From assembly GCA_964564535.1 (NCBI GenBank), contig CAZMBH010000001.1:55557-119556 (forward strand): 64,000 nucleotides of DNA. Reading direction: 5' to 3'. Made by a program: the position numbers and the translations under genes. The stretch comes from GWC2-37-13 sp964564535. Lineage in GTDB: Bacteria; Patescibacteriota; Microgenomatia; UBA1406; GWC2-37-13. Shown here piece after piece: positions 27,931 to 36,556 of the stretch (positions are counted from its first letter, which is position 1; the number at the start of each line of letters is the position of its first letter). Under the pieces are notes generated by a model. That model made no database searches and had not been told where the DNA came from. It worked only from the letters and a program-made list of their open reading frames with translations.

Positions 27931-27938
27931 ATTATAAT
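27931..27938. promoter_or_regulatory. Palindromic ATTATAAT shared by divergent ABC exporter and dCMP deaminase genes
   Basis: The minus-strand TATAAT (27931-27936) ends 10 nt before the exporter ATG at 27920. The plus-strand TATAAT (27933-27938) ends 9 nt before the ATG at 27948. The whole gap is 27 bp, so both genes must use this one octamer and both transcripts would have leaders of 3-4 nt. Confidence 0.6.
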
Positions 27939-27947
27939 AGAAAGGAT

Positions 27948-28412
27948 ATGACAGTAAGAGATAAAAGGCCATCATGGGATGAATACTTTATGATGATGGC
28001 GGAAGTTGCTAAAAAACGGGCTGATTGTACCAGGCGTCAAGTTGGAGCAATAATTGTCCGCGATTTTAGAATTGTTTCAACAGGGTATAACGGGACACCA
28101 CACAAAATAAAGAATTGCAGTGAAGGCGGATGCTTGCGTTGTCAAAAGAGAGATAAGGGTGAGATAAAAGGCTATGAATACGAGGAAAGTTGTGTTTGTA
28201 TTCACGCGGAACAAAATGCTATTATTCAAGCTGCCCTTCATGGCTCATCAACCAACGGATCAACACTTTACACGACCGCTAATCCCTGCTCAAGCTGTGC
28301 AAAGATATTGGCTAATGCGGGAATTATTAGGGTTGTCTGTAAAATGGAACATCATGATAAAGAGGGAATTGAACTACTTAAGAAAGCAGGGATTAAAGTG
28401 GAAATAAAATGA
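27948..28412 (+). CDS. comEB: dCMP deaminase (ComEB family)
   Basis: 154 residues, a zinc-dependent cytidine/deoxycytidylate deaminase fold. Catalytic H86-A-E88 and zinc ligands C114 and C117 (PCSSC) are present. The NYNGTPHK-like segment GYNGTPHKIKNC and a second Cys cluster (CSEGGCLRC) are typical of dCMP deaminases. It makes dUMP for the thymidylate synthase encoded at 60.6 kb. The stop overlaps the start of the secreted hydrolase by 4 nt. Confidence 0.92.
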   Translation: MTVRDKRPSWDEYFMMMAEVAKKRADCTRRQVGAIIVRDFRIVSTGYNGTPHKIKNCSEGGCLRCQKRDKGEIKGYEYEESCVCIHAEQNAIIQAALHGSSTNGSTLYTTANPCSSCAKILANAGIIRVVCKMEHHDKEGIELLKKAGIKVEIK

Positions 28413-30070
28413 AAAAAATATTAATAATACTATTCTCAGCTTTAATTCTTTTCCCAACTTCAGTTAATGCTGCTGTTCCCAACAATAAATTTGGTATTTC
28501 CTTGGCCCAACCAAATACAGATCAATTTACCCAGGTAAAAGAACTAATTAATTCAAATAACGGGGATTGGGGATATATTACTTTGATAATCCAGGAAAAT
28601 GACCGCGATAAAAATAAATGGCAGGAAATTTTTAACCTCCTTCGTCAAGACCATTTAATTCCGATAATCAGATTAGCCACGCAGCCTGAGGGCGAAAATT
28701 GGCGCCGACCCGAGGTAAAGGACTCTCAAGACTGGGTTGATTTTCTTGATTCGTTAAATTGGGTGGTTAAAAAACGTTATGTAGTCCTGTTTAATGAGCC
28801 CAATCATGGTAGTGAGTGGGGTGGGGAAGTCGATGAAAAAAGTTATGCCGAAGTCACGGCGGAATTCGCAAAAAAATTAAAAGAGAGAAACAAAGATTTT
28901 TTTGTGATGCTGGCAGGATTTGATGCATCAGCTCCATCTTGGATGCCAGGGATGCAGGATGAAGAAATATTTTTGCGAGAAATTATACAGGGTCCGACCC
29001 TCCAGGAGGGTCGGACCCTACCGAACATCGACGGATGGTCTTCCCACTCATATCCAAATCCCGCTTTTTCCGGCAGTCCATTTGCTTCCGGACGGGGAAC
29101 GGTCAGAACCTACGAATGGGAGCTGGAACTGTTGCGGAATTTAGGAGTTTCAAAAGATCTGCCGATATTTATTACGGAAACAGGTTGGAAACGGGGCGGA
29201 GAACAGGTAGTTGCAGAAAATTTTCAAATTGCTTTTAATCAGGTTTGGGGTCCGGACAGCCGGGTTGTTGCCGTTACCCCATTTGTCTTTGACTATCAAG
29301 GAGAGCCATTTCTTGAATTTTCCTGGAAGCGATTTAATTCACAAGAATATTATCAACAGTATTCAACCGTTGCTGCAATGTCAAAGATAAAAGGAGAGCC
29401 TGAACAGATTGAAAAAGGATGGATAAACTTTAAATTTCCAACAGATTTAGTTGTCCAATCAACCTATAATTTCAAAATTAAACTGGAAAATCAAGGTCAG
29501 GCGGTGTGGGATAAAAACGATAGTTATAAATTAAAAATTAAAAGTGAAAAATTACAGGGAACAGAATATCTATTTGATGATTTGAAAGATATTAATCCAT
29601 TTGAGGAAAAAGAAGTTTACTTTACTTTGAAAACTAATGAAAATTTAGGGTCAAAAAAAATTAAATTTATTTTACAAAAAAATAATAAAGATATTTTAGA
29701 AAGCGAAGACTGGAATATAAAAATATTACCACTACCTTCTTTAAAATTTGAAACCTGGGGTAGGGGAGAAGACTTCGAAATTCAGATCTTTGATGTTGAT
29801 GACAGATTGGTTTTTAAGAAAAAAAAGCTGACAGTCAAACAAAGCATCGGAGAATTAAAAGATATTCAAAATATTGCCTTCGATGAACTCTACCGAGTGG
29901 TTTTGTTGAAGCCCTATCACCTTCCAAGACAGGAGTTTTTTGTTTTCAAAAAAGACAACAACAAAATAAAATTTAAGTTATTACTTCCGTTTGACTTCAA
30001 CAACGACGGAGCCTTCAACCTCAAAGACATTATCAACGTATTTTCTGGATTCCCGCCTGCGCGGGAATGA
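28409..30070 (+). CDS. Secreted TIM-barrel glycoside hydrolase-like protein with dockerin-like C-terminus
   Basis: 553 residues. A signal peptide (about 1-21, ending SVNAA) precedes a clan GH-A-like barrel with VVLFNEPNHG (E130, acid/base) and FITETGW (E257, nucleophile). A beta-sandwich region follows at about 330-520 and DFNNDGAFNLKD near the end resembles one dockerin calcium loop. Residues 194-204 are encoded by a perfect 31-nt palindrome (28989-29019), and the last residues GFPPARE come from a REP-like repeat that supplies the stop. The substrate is unknown. Confidence 0.72.
   Translation: MKKILIILFSALILFPTSVNAAVPNNKFGISLAQPNTDQFTQVKELINSNNGDWGYITLIIQENDRDKNKWQEIFNLLRQDHLIPIIRLATQPEGENWRRPEVKDSQDWVDFLDSLNWVVKKRYVVLFNEPNHGSEWGGEVDEKSYAEVTAEFAKKLKERNKDFFVMLAGFDASAPSWMPGMQDEEIFLREIIQGPTLQEGRTLPNIDGWSSHSYPNPAFSGSPFASGRGTVRTYEWELELLRNLGVSKDLPIFITETGWKRGGEQVVAENFQIAFNQVWGPDSRVVAVTPFVFDYQGEPFLEFSWKRFNSQEYYQQYSTVAAMSKIKGEPEQIEKGWINFKFPTDLVVQSTYNFKIKLENQGQAVWDKNDSYKLKIKSEKLQGTEYLFDDLKDINPFEEKEVYFTLKTNENLGSKKIKFILQKNNKDILESEDWNIKILPLPSLKFETWGRGEDFEIQIFDVDDRLVFKKKKLTVKQSIGELKDIQNIAFDELYRVVLLKPYHLPRQEFFVFKKDNNKIKFKLLLPFDFNNDGAFNLKDIINVFSGFPPARE
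28989..29019. repeat. Perfect 31-nt palindrome inside the hydrolase gene
   Basis: A 15-bp arm AGGGTCCGACCCTCC is followed by a 1-nt loop and its exact reverse complement. It is translated in frame within the barrel domain. A related shape with the same GGTC...GACC ends recurs at 55808-55838 at the end of tatD. Confidence 0.85.
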
Positions 30071-30125
30071 CATAGGGGGTCGAGGGAATGATTCGTGTCA
30101 TCCCCGTGAAGACGGGGATCCAGTC
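30045..30125. repeat. REP/MITE-like palindrome, copy 1 (two hairpins)
   Basis: The halves CTGGATTCCCGCCTGCGCGG (start 30045) and GTCATCCCCGTGAAGACGG (start about 30097) lie in inverted order. It forms the 3' end of the hydrolase gene and the spacer to the convergent aminotransferase, so it may also serve as a bidirectional terminator. Confidence 0.8.
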
Positions 30126-30130
30126 TATAA

Positions 30131-31300
30131 TCAACTTCTTAGCTTTTCACAAAACTTATCTAACCTGTCAAGTCCCCTCTTAATATGGTCCATTCCGGTG
30201 GCAAAGCTTAAGCGGATATAGCGGTCATCGCCAAAAGCGACACCGGGAATAACAGCCACGTAAGCATCTTCTAATAATCTTTGGCAAAAAATCATCGAAC
30301 CTTTGATTTGGTCACTATAAAATTTTGAAACATTAGCAAAGACATAAAAAGCTCCATCGGGCCGGGGAGCAACTATTCCATCAATTCTATTTAAACGGTC
30401 AACCATAAAATCACGGCGTTTTTTAAATTCATAGACCATTTTTTCAACATGGTCTTCCGGTCCATTGACAGCCGCAAGAGCAGCTTTTTGGGAAATCGAC
30501 GAAGGACTTGATGTTGAATGATCTTGAAGTCTGGTTGCCGCTTTGACAATCTCTTCTTCAGCCGCCGCATAGCCTATTCTCCACCCGGTCATTGCATAAG
30601 ATTTTGAAACTCCGTTAATAACAATAGATAATTTCTTAATCTTTTCATTAACGGAAGCAATGCTGATATGTTTTTTTCCGTAAATTAATTTTTCATAAAT
30701 CTCATCACTCAATATATAGATATTATGTTTTAAACAAATAGATGCAATTTGTTTTAATTCTTTTTCATCGTAGACAACTCCGGTTGGATTTGAAGGAGAA
30801 TTAAAAATAAACATCTTTGTTTTTGGAGTAATCACTTTTTCCAGGTCTTGGGGATTGATTTTAAAGTTATTTGTCTTTAAAAAAACACATTTTCCGTCAG
30901 CTATTTTCACCATTTCCTCATAACTTACCCAGTAAGGAATCGGAATAATAACTTCGTCACCCGGGTCAACCGTCACCATGATTATGTTGAATAGGGATTG
31001 TTTGGCGCCGGTGGAAACAATGATATTTTTTGGTTCGTAGTCAAGCCAATTATCACGGCGTAATTTAGCGCAGATGGCCTCTTTAAGTTCTATTATCCCT
31101 GAAGTGGCTGTATATTTAGTAAAGCCGTCATCAATGGCTTTTTTTGCCGCTTCTTTAATATGGAACATTGTGTCAAAATCAGGTTCTCCGGCGCCGAAAG
31201 AGACAACATCAAGTCCCTGTTTTTTCATTTCTTTAGCCTTGGCGGTAATTGATAGGGTAAGAGAGGGATTAATATTCTGAGCACGTTTTGAAAGTTTCAT
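30131..31300 (-). CDS. Aspartate-type PLP-dependent aminotransferase, class I/II
   Basis: 389 residues from the ATG at 31300, 4 nt after the pckA stop. A much longer open frame reaching 31603 only runs antisense-like through pckA and its extra sequence has no family features. Motifs are SFGAGEPDFDT, SPSNPTGVVYD, the PLP lysine in GVSKSYAMTGWRIGY and the Arg in RLSFATG. It most resembles AspAT Ib and interconverts aspartate and oxaloacetate or related pairs. The coupling to pckA fits an oxaloacetate node linking Asp to PEP. Confidence 0.9.
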   Translation of the reverse strand: MKLSKRAQNINPSLTLSITAKAKEMKKQGLDVVSFGAGEPDFDTMFHIKEAAKKAIDDGFTKYTATSGIIELKEAICAKLRRDNWLDYEPKNIIVSTGAKQSLFNIIMVTVDPGDEVIIPIPYWVSYEEMVKIADGKCVFLKTNNFKINPQDLEKVITPKTKMFIFNSPSNPTGVVYDEKELKQIASICLKHNIYILSDEIYEKLIYGKKHISIASVNEKIKKLSIVINGVSKSYAMTGWRIGYAAAEEEIVKAATRLQDHSTSSPSSISQKAALAAVNGPEDHVEKMVYEFKKRRDFMVDRLNRIDGIVAPRPDGAFYVFANVSKFYSDQIKGSMIFCQRLLEDAYVAVIPGVAFGDDRYIRLSFATGMDHIKRGLDRLDKFCEKLRS

Positions 31301-31304
31301 AAAA

Positions 31305-32849
31305 TTATATTTTCGGACCTGAATCAATAATTGATTGTAAAACTCCAGGGAATTTTTTAATGTTTTCAGCAAATAGAACTGCCAGTTTATGGGCGCTTTC
31401 ATAATATAAGTTTTTATTTTCCCAAGACAAAGAGGGATCAAGGATCTTATCCTCAACCTCAGAAACGTGGGTCGGGACAAAGAGATTAAAGATCTTATCA
31501 TGGCGACACTTGGCCTTATCAAGTTTTCCGGAAAGAATGGCGGTAATAATACTCCGAGTATCGCGGATTGAGATCCGGTGACCAACTCCGTATGCCCCTC
31601 CAATCCATCCGGTATTAACTAAAAATGTTTTTGCTTCGTATCTTTTTAAATATTCCTTTAGTAAATTTAGATAGACCATCGGCTTAAGAGGCATAAAAGG
31701 TCCGCCAAAGTAAGCGGAAAAAGTCGGCTTTGGTTCAATTATCCCGCGTTCGGTTCCGGCAAGTTTAGATGTATAACCAGACAGAAAATGATATGCGGCC
31801 TGATTTAAGTTAAGGTGGGCGACCAATGGGAGAACTCCTGTGGCATCAGCAGTCAAGAAAATGACATATTTCGGCTGTTTCCCGACTCCTGACGGGACAG
31901 AATTATTGATAAATTCCAAAGGATAACTTGCCCGGGTATTTTCAGTAAATTTATTATCATCAAAATCAAAGTCGCCGTCTTTTTTTAAAACAACATTTTC
32001 CAGCAAAGCCCCTTTTTGATGAATGGCTGACCAAATTTGTGGTTCACTTTCTTTTTTGATATTAATGCACTTTGCATAGCAACCGCCCTCAAAATTAAAG
32101 ACGCCATTTTTACTCCATCCATGTTCATCATCGCCAATCAATCGCCTTTTTGGGTCAGCCGATAAAGTGGTTTTACCCGTTCCGGACAGTCCAAAAAACA
32201 GGGCGGTTGTTTTACCTTTAGAATCAATATTGGCTGAGCAGTGCATAGGAAAGACATCTTTTTGAGGAAGAAAATAATTCATATAAGAGAAAACAGATTT
32301 TTTTATTTCCCCGGCGTATTTGGTAGCGCCGATAACAATAGTTTTCTTTTCAAGATTTAAAACAACAAAAGCTTCGGAATTTGTTCCGTCGGTTTTTGGG
32401 TCGGCGGTAACAGAGGGAGCACAGTAAACGGTTAAATCTGGATTAAAATCTTTTGAACTATTTGGCATTCTTCGAAACAAATGGGTGGCAAAGATCGCCT
32501 GAGACGCATATTGACAATAAACCCTAAGATTTATTGAGTTTTTTTTATCGGCTCCAACAGCCGCGTCGACAACAAAAACTTCTTTTTGCTGATTAAAAAA
32601 ACCGACAACTTTTTCTTTCAGTTTTTCGTAATGTTTTTCTGAAATGGAAACATTGGTTTTGCCCCAGTTGATTTTATTATGAATTTTTGGAGTATCGACA
32701 ATAAATCTATCGTTAGGAGAGCGACCGGTGTATTTTCCGGTGTATGAAACAAGCGCCCCGGATTTAGACTTGATTACCTCTTTTCTTTCAAGGGCGTGTT
32801 TTGTCAGTAAATCGATCGACAAATTGCGGTAGATCTTTCCGCTTAACAT
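31305..32849 (-). CDS. pckA: Phosphoenolpyruvate carboxykinase (ATP)
   Basis: 514 residues, close to the usual ATP-type length. The kinase P-loop is in FFGLSGTGKTTLSADPKR, followed by IGDDEHGWS and FNFEGGCYAKCI. The substrate-binding YTGKYTGRSPNDRFIVD is at the N-terminus. It interconverts oxaloacetate + ATP with PEP + CO2 + ADP. It is co-transcribed with the aspartate aminotransferase, so it could run anaplerotically or as a route from aspartate to PEP in a cell with little of a TCA cycle. Its -10 lies exactly 6 nt before the ATG. Confidence 0.95.
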   Translation of the reverse strand: MLSGKIYRNLSIDLLTKHALERKEVIKSKSGALVSYTGKYTGRSPNDRFIVDTPKIHNKINWGKTNVSISEKHYEKLKEKVVGFFNQQKEVFVVDAAVGADKKNSINLRVYCQYASQAIFATHLFRRMPNSSKDFNPDLTVYCAPSVTADPKTDGTNSEAFVVLNLEKKTIVIGATKYAGEIKKSVFSYMNYFLPQKDVFPMHCSANIDSKGKTTALFFGLSGTGKTTLSADPKRRLIGDDEHGWSKNGVFNFEGGCYAKCINIKKESEPQIWSAIHQKGALLENVVLKKDGDFDFDDNKFTENTRASYPLEFINNSVPSGVGKQPKYVIFLTADATGVLPLVAHLNLNQAAYHFLSGYTSKLAGTERGIIEPKPTFSAYFGGPFMPLKPMVYLNLLKEYLKRYEAKTFLVNTGWIGGAYGVGHRISIRDTRSIITAILSGKLDKAKCRHDKIFNLFVPTHVSEVEDKILDPSLSWENKNLYYESAHKLAVLFAENIKKFPGVLQSIIDSGPKI

Positions 32850-32855
32850 AGGGAT

Positions 32856-32861
32856 ATTATA
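32856..32861 (-). promoter_or_regulatory. -10 box TATAAT for pckA, leaderless spacing
   Basis: On the minus strand TATAAT is followed by exactly 6 nt (ATCCCT) and then the ATG at 32849, so the start site should coincide with the A of ATG. Confidence 0.6.
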
Positions 32862-33010
32862 CTACTGAAACTAGAAAATAGAAGAAGTTTAAGGTACGTA
32901 TCGTTAATTTATTAATTGAGTTCGGAGTGGAAATGACTTAGAAAAGGAATAATATCCTCTTTTTTGAAAATCTAAAAAACTTTTGTAGAGTAGCTCAAGG
33001 CTGAATATGA

Positions 33011-33016
33011 TATAAT
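33011..33016 (+). promoter_or_regulatory. -10 box TATAAT for the HD/radical-SAM pair
   Basis: TATAAT ends 10 nt before the ATG at 33027, giving a leader of about 4 nt. The upstream gap (32862-33010) otherwise holds no ORF that I can support. Confidence 0.55.
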
Positions 33017-33026
33017 TCAGAAAGAT

Positions 33027-33617
33027 ATGATTGCTATAGGTAAGAAACAAAAAAATACTCTAAAAAAACTCATACGATTATTTAAATCAGAAGTAAAAGA
33101 AGCCTGCATAAATTCAAAGTTTATTCATCATGAATGGTTTCTCAAATATCACTTAGAGATTGTTGAAAAAATAGCTCTTGAGTTATGCGAGTATTATCCT
33201 AAAGCGGATAAAAATATAGTTTTGCTTCTGGTTTGGCTTCATGATTATCGAAAAATAACTCACACTGCTGGAAGGAAAAAACTTTTAGAAATTGGCTTTA
33301 ATAGAGAATTTGTTGAAAAAGCAATTTTATATGTGACTATTTTAGATAAAAAATCCAATCTCAAAAATTCTCCCATTGAAGTACAGATCGTATCTTCGGC
33401 CGATGGAGCCTCTCATTTGATTGGCCCATTTTATGCAATCTATTGGAAAGAACAAAGTCAACGATCATGCGAAGTTCTTATGAAAGAAAATAGAAGAAAA
33501 GCCCTTGTTGATTGGAATAAAAAAATTGTTTTACCGGAAGTTAAAAAGGCTTTTTTATCAAGACATAAATCACTACTTGAATGTTGTGGAAAATTCTCAA
33601 AAAAATATTTATCATGA
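33027..33617 (+). CDS. HD-domain metal-dependent phosphohydrolase-like protein
   Basis: 196 residues. Histidines in FIHHEWFLKYHLE, an H-D pair in VWLHDYRK and the later SSADGASHLIG form the HD metal site in the usual order. The protein is a single domain and has no GYP motif. The substrate is unknown. The stop (33615-33617) is one base before the ATG at 33619 that should start the radical-SAM gene, so the two are probably coupled. Confidence 0.75.
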   Translation: MIAIGKKQKNTLKKLIRLFKSEVKEACINSKFIHHEWFLKYHLEIVEKIALELCEYYPKADKNIVLLLVWLHDYRKITHTAGRKKLLEIGFNREFVEKAILYVTILDKKSNLKNSPIEVQIVSSADGASHLIGPFYAIYWKEQSQRSCEVLMKENRRKALVDWNKKIVLPEVKKAFLSRHKSLLECCGKFSKKYLS

Positions 33618-33628
33618 TATGAGTAAAT

Positions 33629-35251
33629 TTGAAACAATATCGCGTACATTTGTGGGGGGGGGTCCGCGAGGTTGACGGACAACTCCATCGTCCACTAAAA
33701 ATACATAACATTGCTTTAACGACTCCTTTAAGTCATAAACATTACCCGTTACCCGTGTTTAGTTTGTCCGGTGCGGTTTCTCATAGTCAACCCGATCTTC
33801 ATGGAATGACACTTATTCGGGCTCAAAATGCTGATGATATTGTAGCGTCTGTTCAGATAAATCGTCCAGACATTCTTGCTTTATCAGCTCCTCAGGGTAC
33901 TTTAAAAACACTTGAAAAAACTTTAAAAAGCCTAAAAGATTTTGCTCCGGAAAAACTTCCGCAAATAATTTTAGGTGGTAGTTTGCCGACCTATTTACCT
34001 GACAATTTTTTTAAAAAATTTCCAGAATTGCCTTTAACAATAATAGGTGGCTGGGGTGAAGACGCTTTTGCAAATGAAATTAAACAACGTTCAATAAAAA
34101 ATCCCGAACCAAATCAACAATTTATTATTGGTAAATATCCTGAATACTATCCAAAACAAGATGGTGTTCCTAGAAATGGAGGAATATCCTTTCACTATAC
34201 GAGGGTCGAAGCGTCAAAAGGTTGTTTTTGGGGAGCTTGTTCTTATTGTCTACGTCCATTAAATGAAAAACAGGGAAAGTGGAAACAGTATGAACCCAAA
34301 GATGTTTTAAACCAAATAACAGATTTACTTAAATTAGGTTACACCGGATATTTTGAGTTTGCCGATGAAGAGCCAATAGGTACTGATATAGGTAGGTTCC
34401 AAGGAATCGTGAATGAATTAATTGACCTAAAAAAAGAATATCCAACCTTTACGTTTGGTATGAATATGCGCGCCGATCATGTGATTTCTCCAAAACCTGA
34501 AAGACAGACTCAATATGATGAATTTCTTCAAAAGGCAAAAAGAGCAGGCTTGGTTAATGTTTGGATGGGAGCAGAATCTTTTAGTCACCCCCACCTTCAA
34601 GTTTTACGAAAAGGTTTTTATATTACTCCTACTACTAATTTGGAAGCAGCCAAAAAAATAGATGATACAGGAATAAGTGTAGCTCAAGGTTTTATACCAT
34701 ACCATCCTTTGTCAAATTGGCAGGAGCTTCTTGAAATGGCTAATTTTATGGAACCTCAAGCTCCTTTTTTATCAAAGGTATTAGGTGCCCCTTTTGGCTT
34801 TTTAAGAGTTCAATATAACACCCCATATGAAAAAAATATTCGAAAATTAGAAGCTTCTACTCATCAAAAATTTCTTGGCGAACTCGATAAAAATATGCTT
34901 ACTTATCAATGTAAATATCAGGATCAAAGTGTTGGGCTTCATGCAGGCTATATGCGAATATTTTACGACTGGATAAATCCTTATTTAAAACAAATGAATG
35001 TCGAGGCAATGAAGGGAGACAAAATTAGTCGTAGTAATTTAGATCGGCTTCGTTTTATTGGCTTACAATTATTTTTAACAAGTGTTAGACAATTGGAACC
35101 TTTGAAAAATGATTTAACTGAATTAAAAAAACAACAATTATTGATTTTAGATAAATACAAAAAACAAATAGGAAACCTTGGGATAAACACAACTGATCTT
35201 GATGAGGCTATTAAACATCATTCATCTGATTATTTAGATAAATTTATTTAA
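33629..35251 (+). CDS. B12-binding-like radical SAM protein; reading frame shifted at its start by a 9-G tract
   Basis: 540 residues as an open frame beginning at a TTG. The natural ATG at 33619, directly after the HD gene, gives MSKFETISRTFVG but runs out of frame at nine consecutive G (33654-33662) and stops at TGA; with eight G it would continue as VGGVREVDGQ into this protein. Residues about 40-150 look like a cobalamin-binding-type Rossmann region. The radical-SAM cluster is C-x4-C-x2-C (GCFWGACSYC), with an acidic FADEEPIG block after it. The substrate is unknown. The frame break may be phase variation, recoding or a sequence error. Confidence 0.7.
   Translation: MKQYRVHLWGGVREVDGQLHRPLKIHNIALTTPLSHKHYPLPVFSLSGAVSHSQPDLHGMTLIRAQNADDIVASVQINRPDILALSAPQGTLKTLEKTLKSLKDFAPEKLPQIILGGSLPTYLPDNFFKKFPELPLTIIGGWGEDAFANEIKQRSIKNPEPNQQFIIGKYPEYYPKQDGVPRNGGISFHYTRVEASKGCFWGACSYCLRPLNEKQGKWKQYEPKDVLNQITDLLKLGYTGYFEFADEEPIGTDIGRFQGIVNELIDLKKEYPTFTFGMNMRADHVISPKPERQTQYDEFLQKAKRAGLVNVWMGAESFSHPHLQVLRKGFYITPTTNLEAAKKIDDTGISVAQGFIPYHPLSNWQELLEMANFMEPQAPFLSKVLGAPFGFLRVQYNTPYEKNIRKLEASTHQKFLGELDKNMLTYQCKYQDQSVGLHAGYMRIFYDWINPYLKQMNVEAMKGDKISRSNLDRLRFIGLQLFLTSVRQLEPLKNDLTELKKQQLLILDKYKKQIGNLGINTTDLDEAIKHHSSDYLDKFI
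33654..33662 (+). repeat. Homopolymer of nine G at the start of the radical-SAM gene
   Basis: The tract sits 12 codons after the likely ATG (33619) and decides whether the downstream frame is read. Long G runs are rare in this AT-rich sequence; the only similar one seen is the 8-G run in the asparaginase gene. Confidence 0.9.
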
Positions 35252-35314
35252 GATAAAAACGTTTAACTACTAAACTTAAATCAGATTTTGCCGGCCTGCC
35301 GCTTTTGATCATTG

Positions 35315-35761
35315 TTAATAATTGTTGAGGATATAACCAATAACTTTTGATAAAATCGTTTTAGGTATTTGTTCCATAGGAATTTCGTATATTTGCATGA
35401 ATGACGCAACCCCATCTTGCTTAGGGGACAATTTTCCTAACAATCTGTAATTGACTGTAGAAATGTCAAATTTTAGTTCTTCCCTTGTTTCTCGTTCAAA
35501 AGCGTCATCATACCCTTCTCCACTTTCAACATGACCACCAACACTAAAATCCAAAGCATCAGGTGAAATTGTTTTATTATGGACTCTCTGAGGAATCCAA
35601 AGTTGTCCTTTTGAATTAATTCCAAAACCATTAACCACACGGAAATTTGATAACCGTTCCTGGTAAATCAATGACCGAAGTTTCCTGTTGATAACCTCGT
35701 CTTTATTATTAACTAAATCAAGATACTCGTCTGATCGTTGTCCTCTTATACACTCATTCAT
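35315..35761 (-). CDS. Nudix hydrolase
   Basis: 148 residues. The Nudix box is complete: GHVESGEGYDDAFERETREELKFD fits Gx5Ex7REUxEExGU apart from the last positions. FGINSKGQLWIPQRVHNK before it resembles isopentenyl-diphosphate-isomerase-like or NUDT-type members. It hydrolyses a nucleoside diphosphate linked to another moiety; the substrate is not defined. The C-terminus (KVIGYILNNY) is short for the IDI-like group, so it may be slightly truncated. Confidence 0.85.
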   Translation of the reverse strand: MNECIRGQRSDEYLDLVNNKDEVINRKLRSLIYQERLSNFRVVNGFGINSKGQLWIPQRVHNKTISPDALDFSVGGHVESGEGYDDAFERETREELKFDISTVNYRLLGKLSPKQDGVASFMQIYEIPMEQIPKTILSKVIGYILNNY

Positions 35762-35860
35762 TTACAGTAATTTAAGTTTTAGGGCAAATTGACGCCTATT
35801 ACGGTATAATAGTACGGTGCCTATTTTAAAATTGAGGGCAGAAAATTCAATCTTATTTTT

Positions 35861-36553
35861 ATGAAAAATATAACAACAATTTTCTTTGATATTGACGGAA
35901 CTTTGGTTGATCATAAAGGTGCACAAAATAAAGCAATCGAACAAATCGGAAAAAAATACTTGTCAAATATTTCTAATGAAAAATTTCGAAAAAACTGGCT
36001 AGAATTTACAAAGAAAAATTGGCTTCTTTTTGAACAAGGTAAAATAAATTTTCTTGATCAAAAAATAGCTAGAGTCAAAGACACATGGAGATCGTTTGAT
36101 AGAGATATTAATAATAAATATGCGGAAAAAATAATCAATGAATATGTGTTTGATTATGAGTCAAATTTAACTAGTTTTCCTTATGTTTTTTCTACTTTGC
36201 AATATTTATATAAAAAAAAATATCGTTTGGGAATAATAAGCAATGGAAACAATTTCCAGCAAATTAAAAAGTTAAAAAAGATAAAAGCGTACGATTTACT
36301 TGAGAAAAAACTTATTATTATTTCTGAAAAAATTGGATACGCAAAGCCAGATACAAGAATTTTTTCTCATGCTCAAAAAATCTCAATGACAAACCCTGCC
36401 CAGATTATTTTTTTTGGTGATGATATTAATAATGATATTCTTCCTGCAAAAAACCTTCATTGGCAAACAATATTGATAGATTATGGAAATTTACTTTCTC
36501 ATCTTAATTTTCCTCGAATTTTATCTTTCAAAGAAATAAAGAATAAATATTAA
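35861..36553 (+). CDS. HAD-superfamily hydrolase, subfamily IA-like
   Basis: 230 residues. HAD motif I is FFDIDGTLVDH (near residues 8-18), motif II ISNG (in LGIISNGNN), the motif III lysine in KIGYAKPD and motif IV FFGDDINND. The helical cap between motifs I and II suits small phosphorylated metabolites such as nucleotides or phosphoglycolate. A TATAAT at 35805-35810 lies 50 nt upstream of the ATG, a longer leader than usual here. Confidence 0.88.
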   Translation: MKNITTIFFDIDGTLVDHKGAQNKAIEQIGKKYLSNISNEKFRKNWLEFTKKNWLLFEQGKINFLDQKIARVKDTWRSFDRDINNKYAEKIINEYVFDYESNLTSFPYVFSTLQYLYKKKYRLGIISNGNNFQQIKKLKKIKAYDLLEKKLIIISEKIGYAKPDTRIFSHAQKISMTNPAQIIFFGDDINNDILPAKNLHWQTILIDYGNLLSHLNFPRILSFKEIKNKY

Positions 36554-36556
36554 TTT

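Noticed and set aside
31301..31603. Long N-terminal extension of the aminotransferase
   Set aside because: The extra 101 codons overlap the end of pckA in another frame and show no family sequence; the ATG at 31300 fits the family and operon spacing.
35762..35944. Minus-strand 60-residue ORF between Nudix and HAD genes
   Set aside because: It runs antisense into the HAD gene start and has no RBS, promoter or protein-like features.
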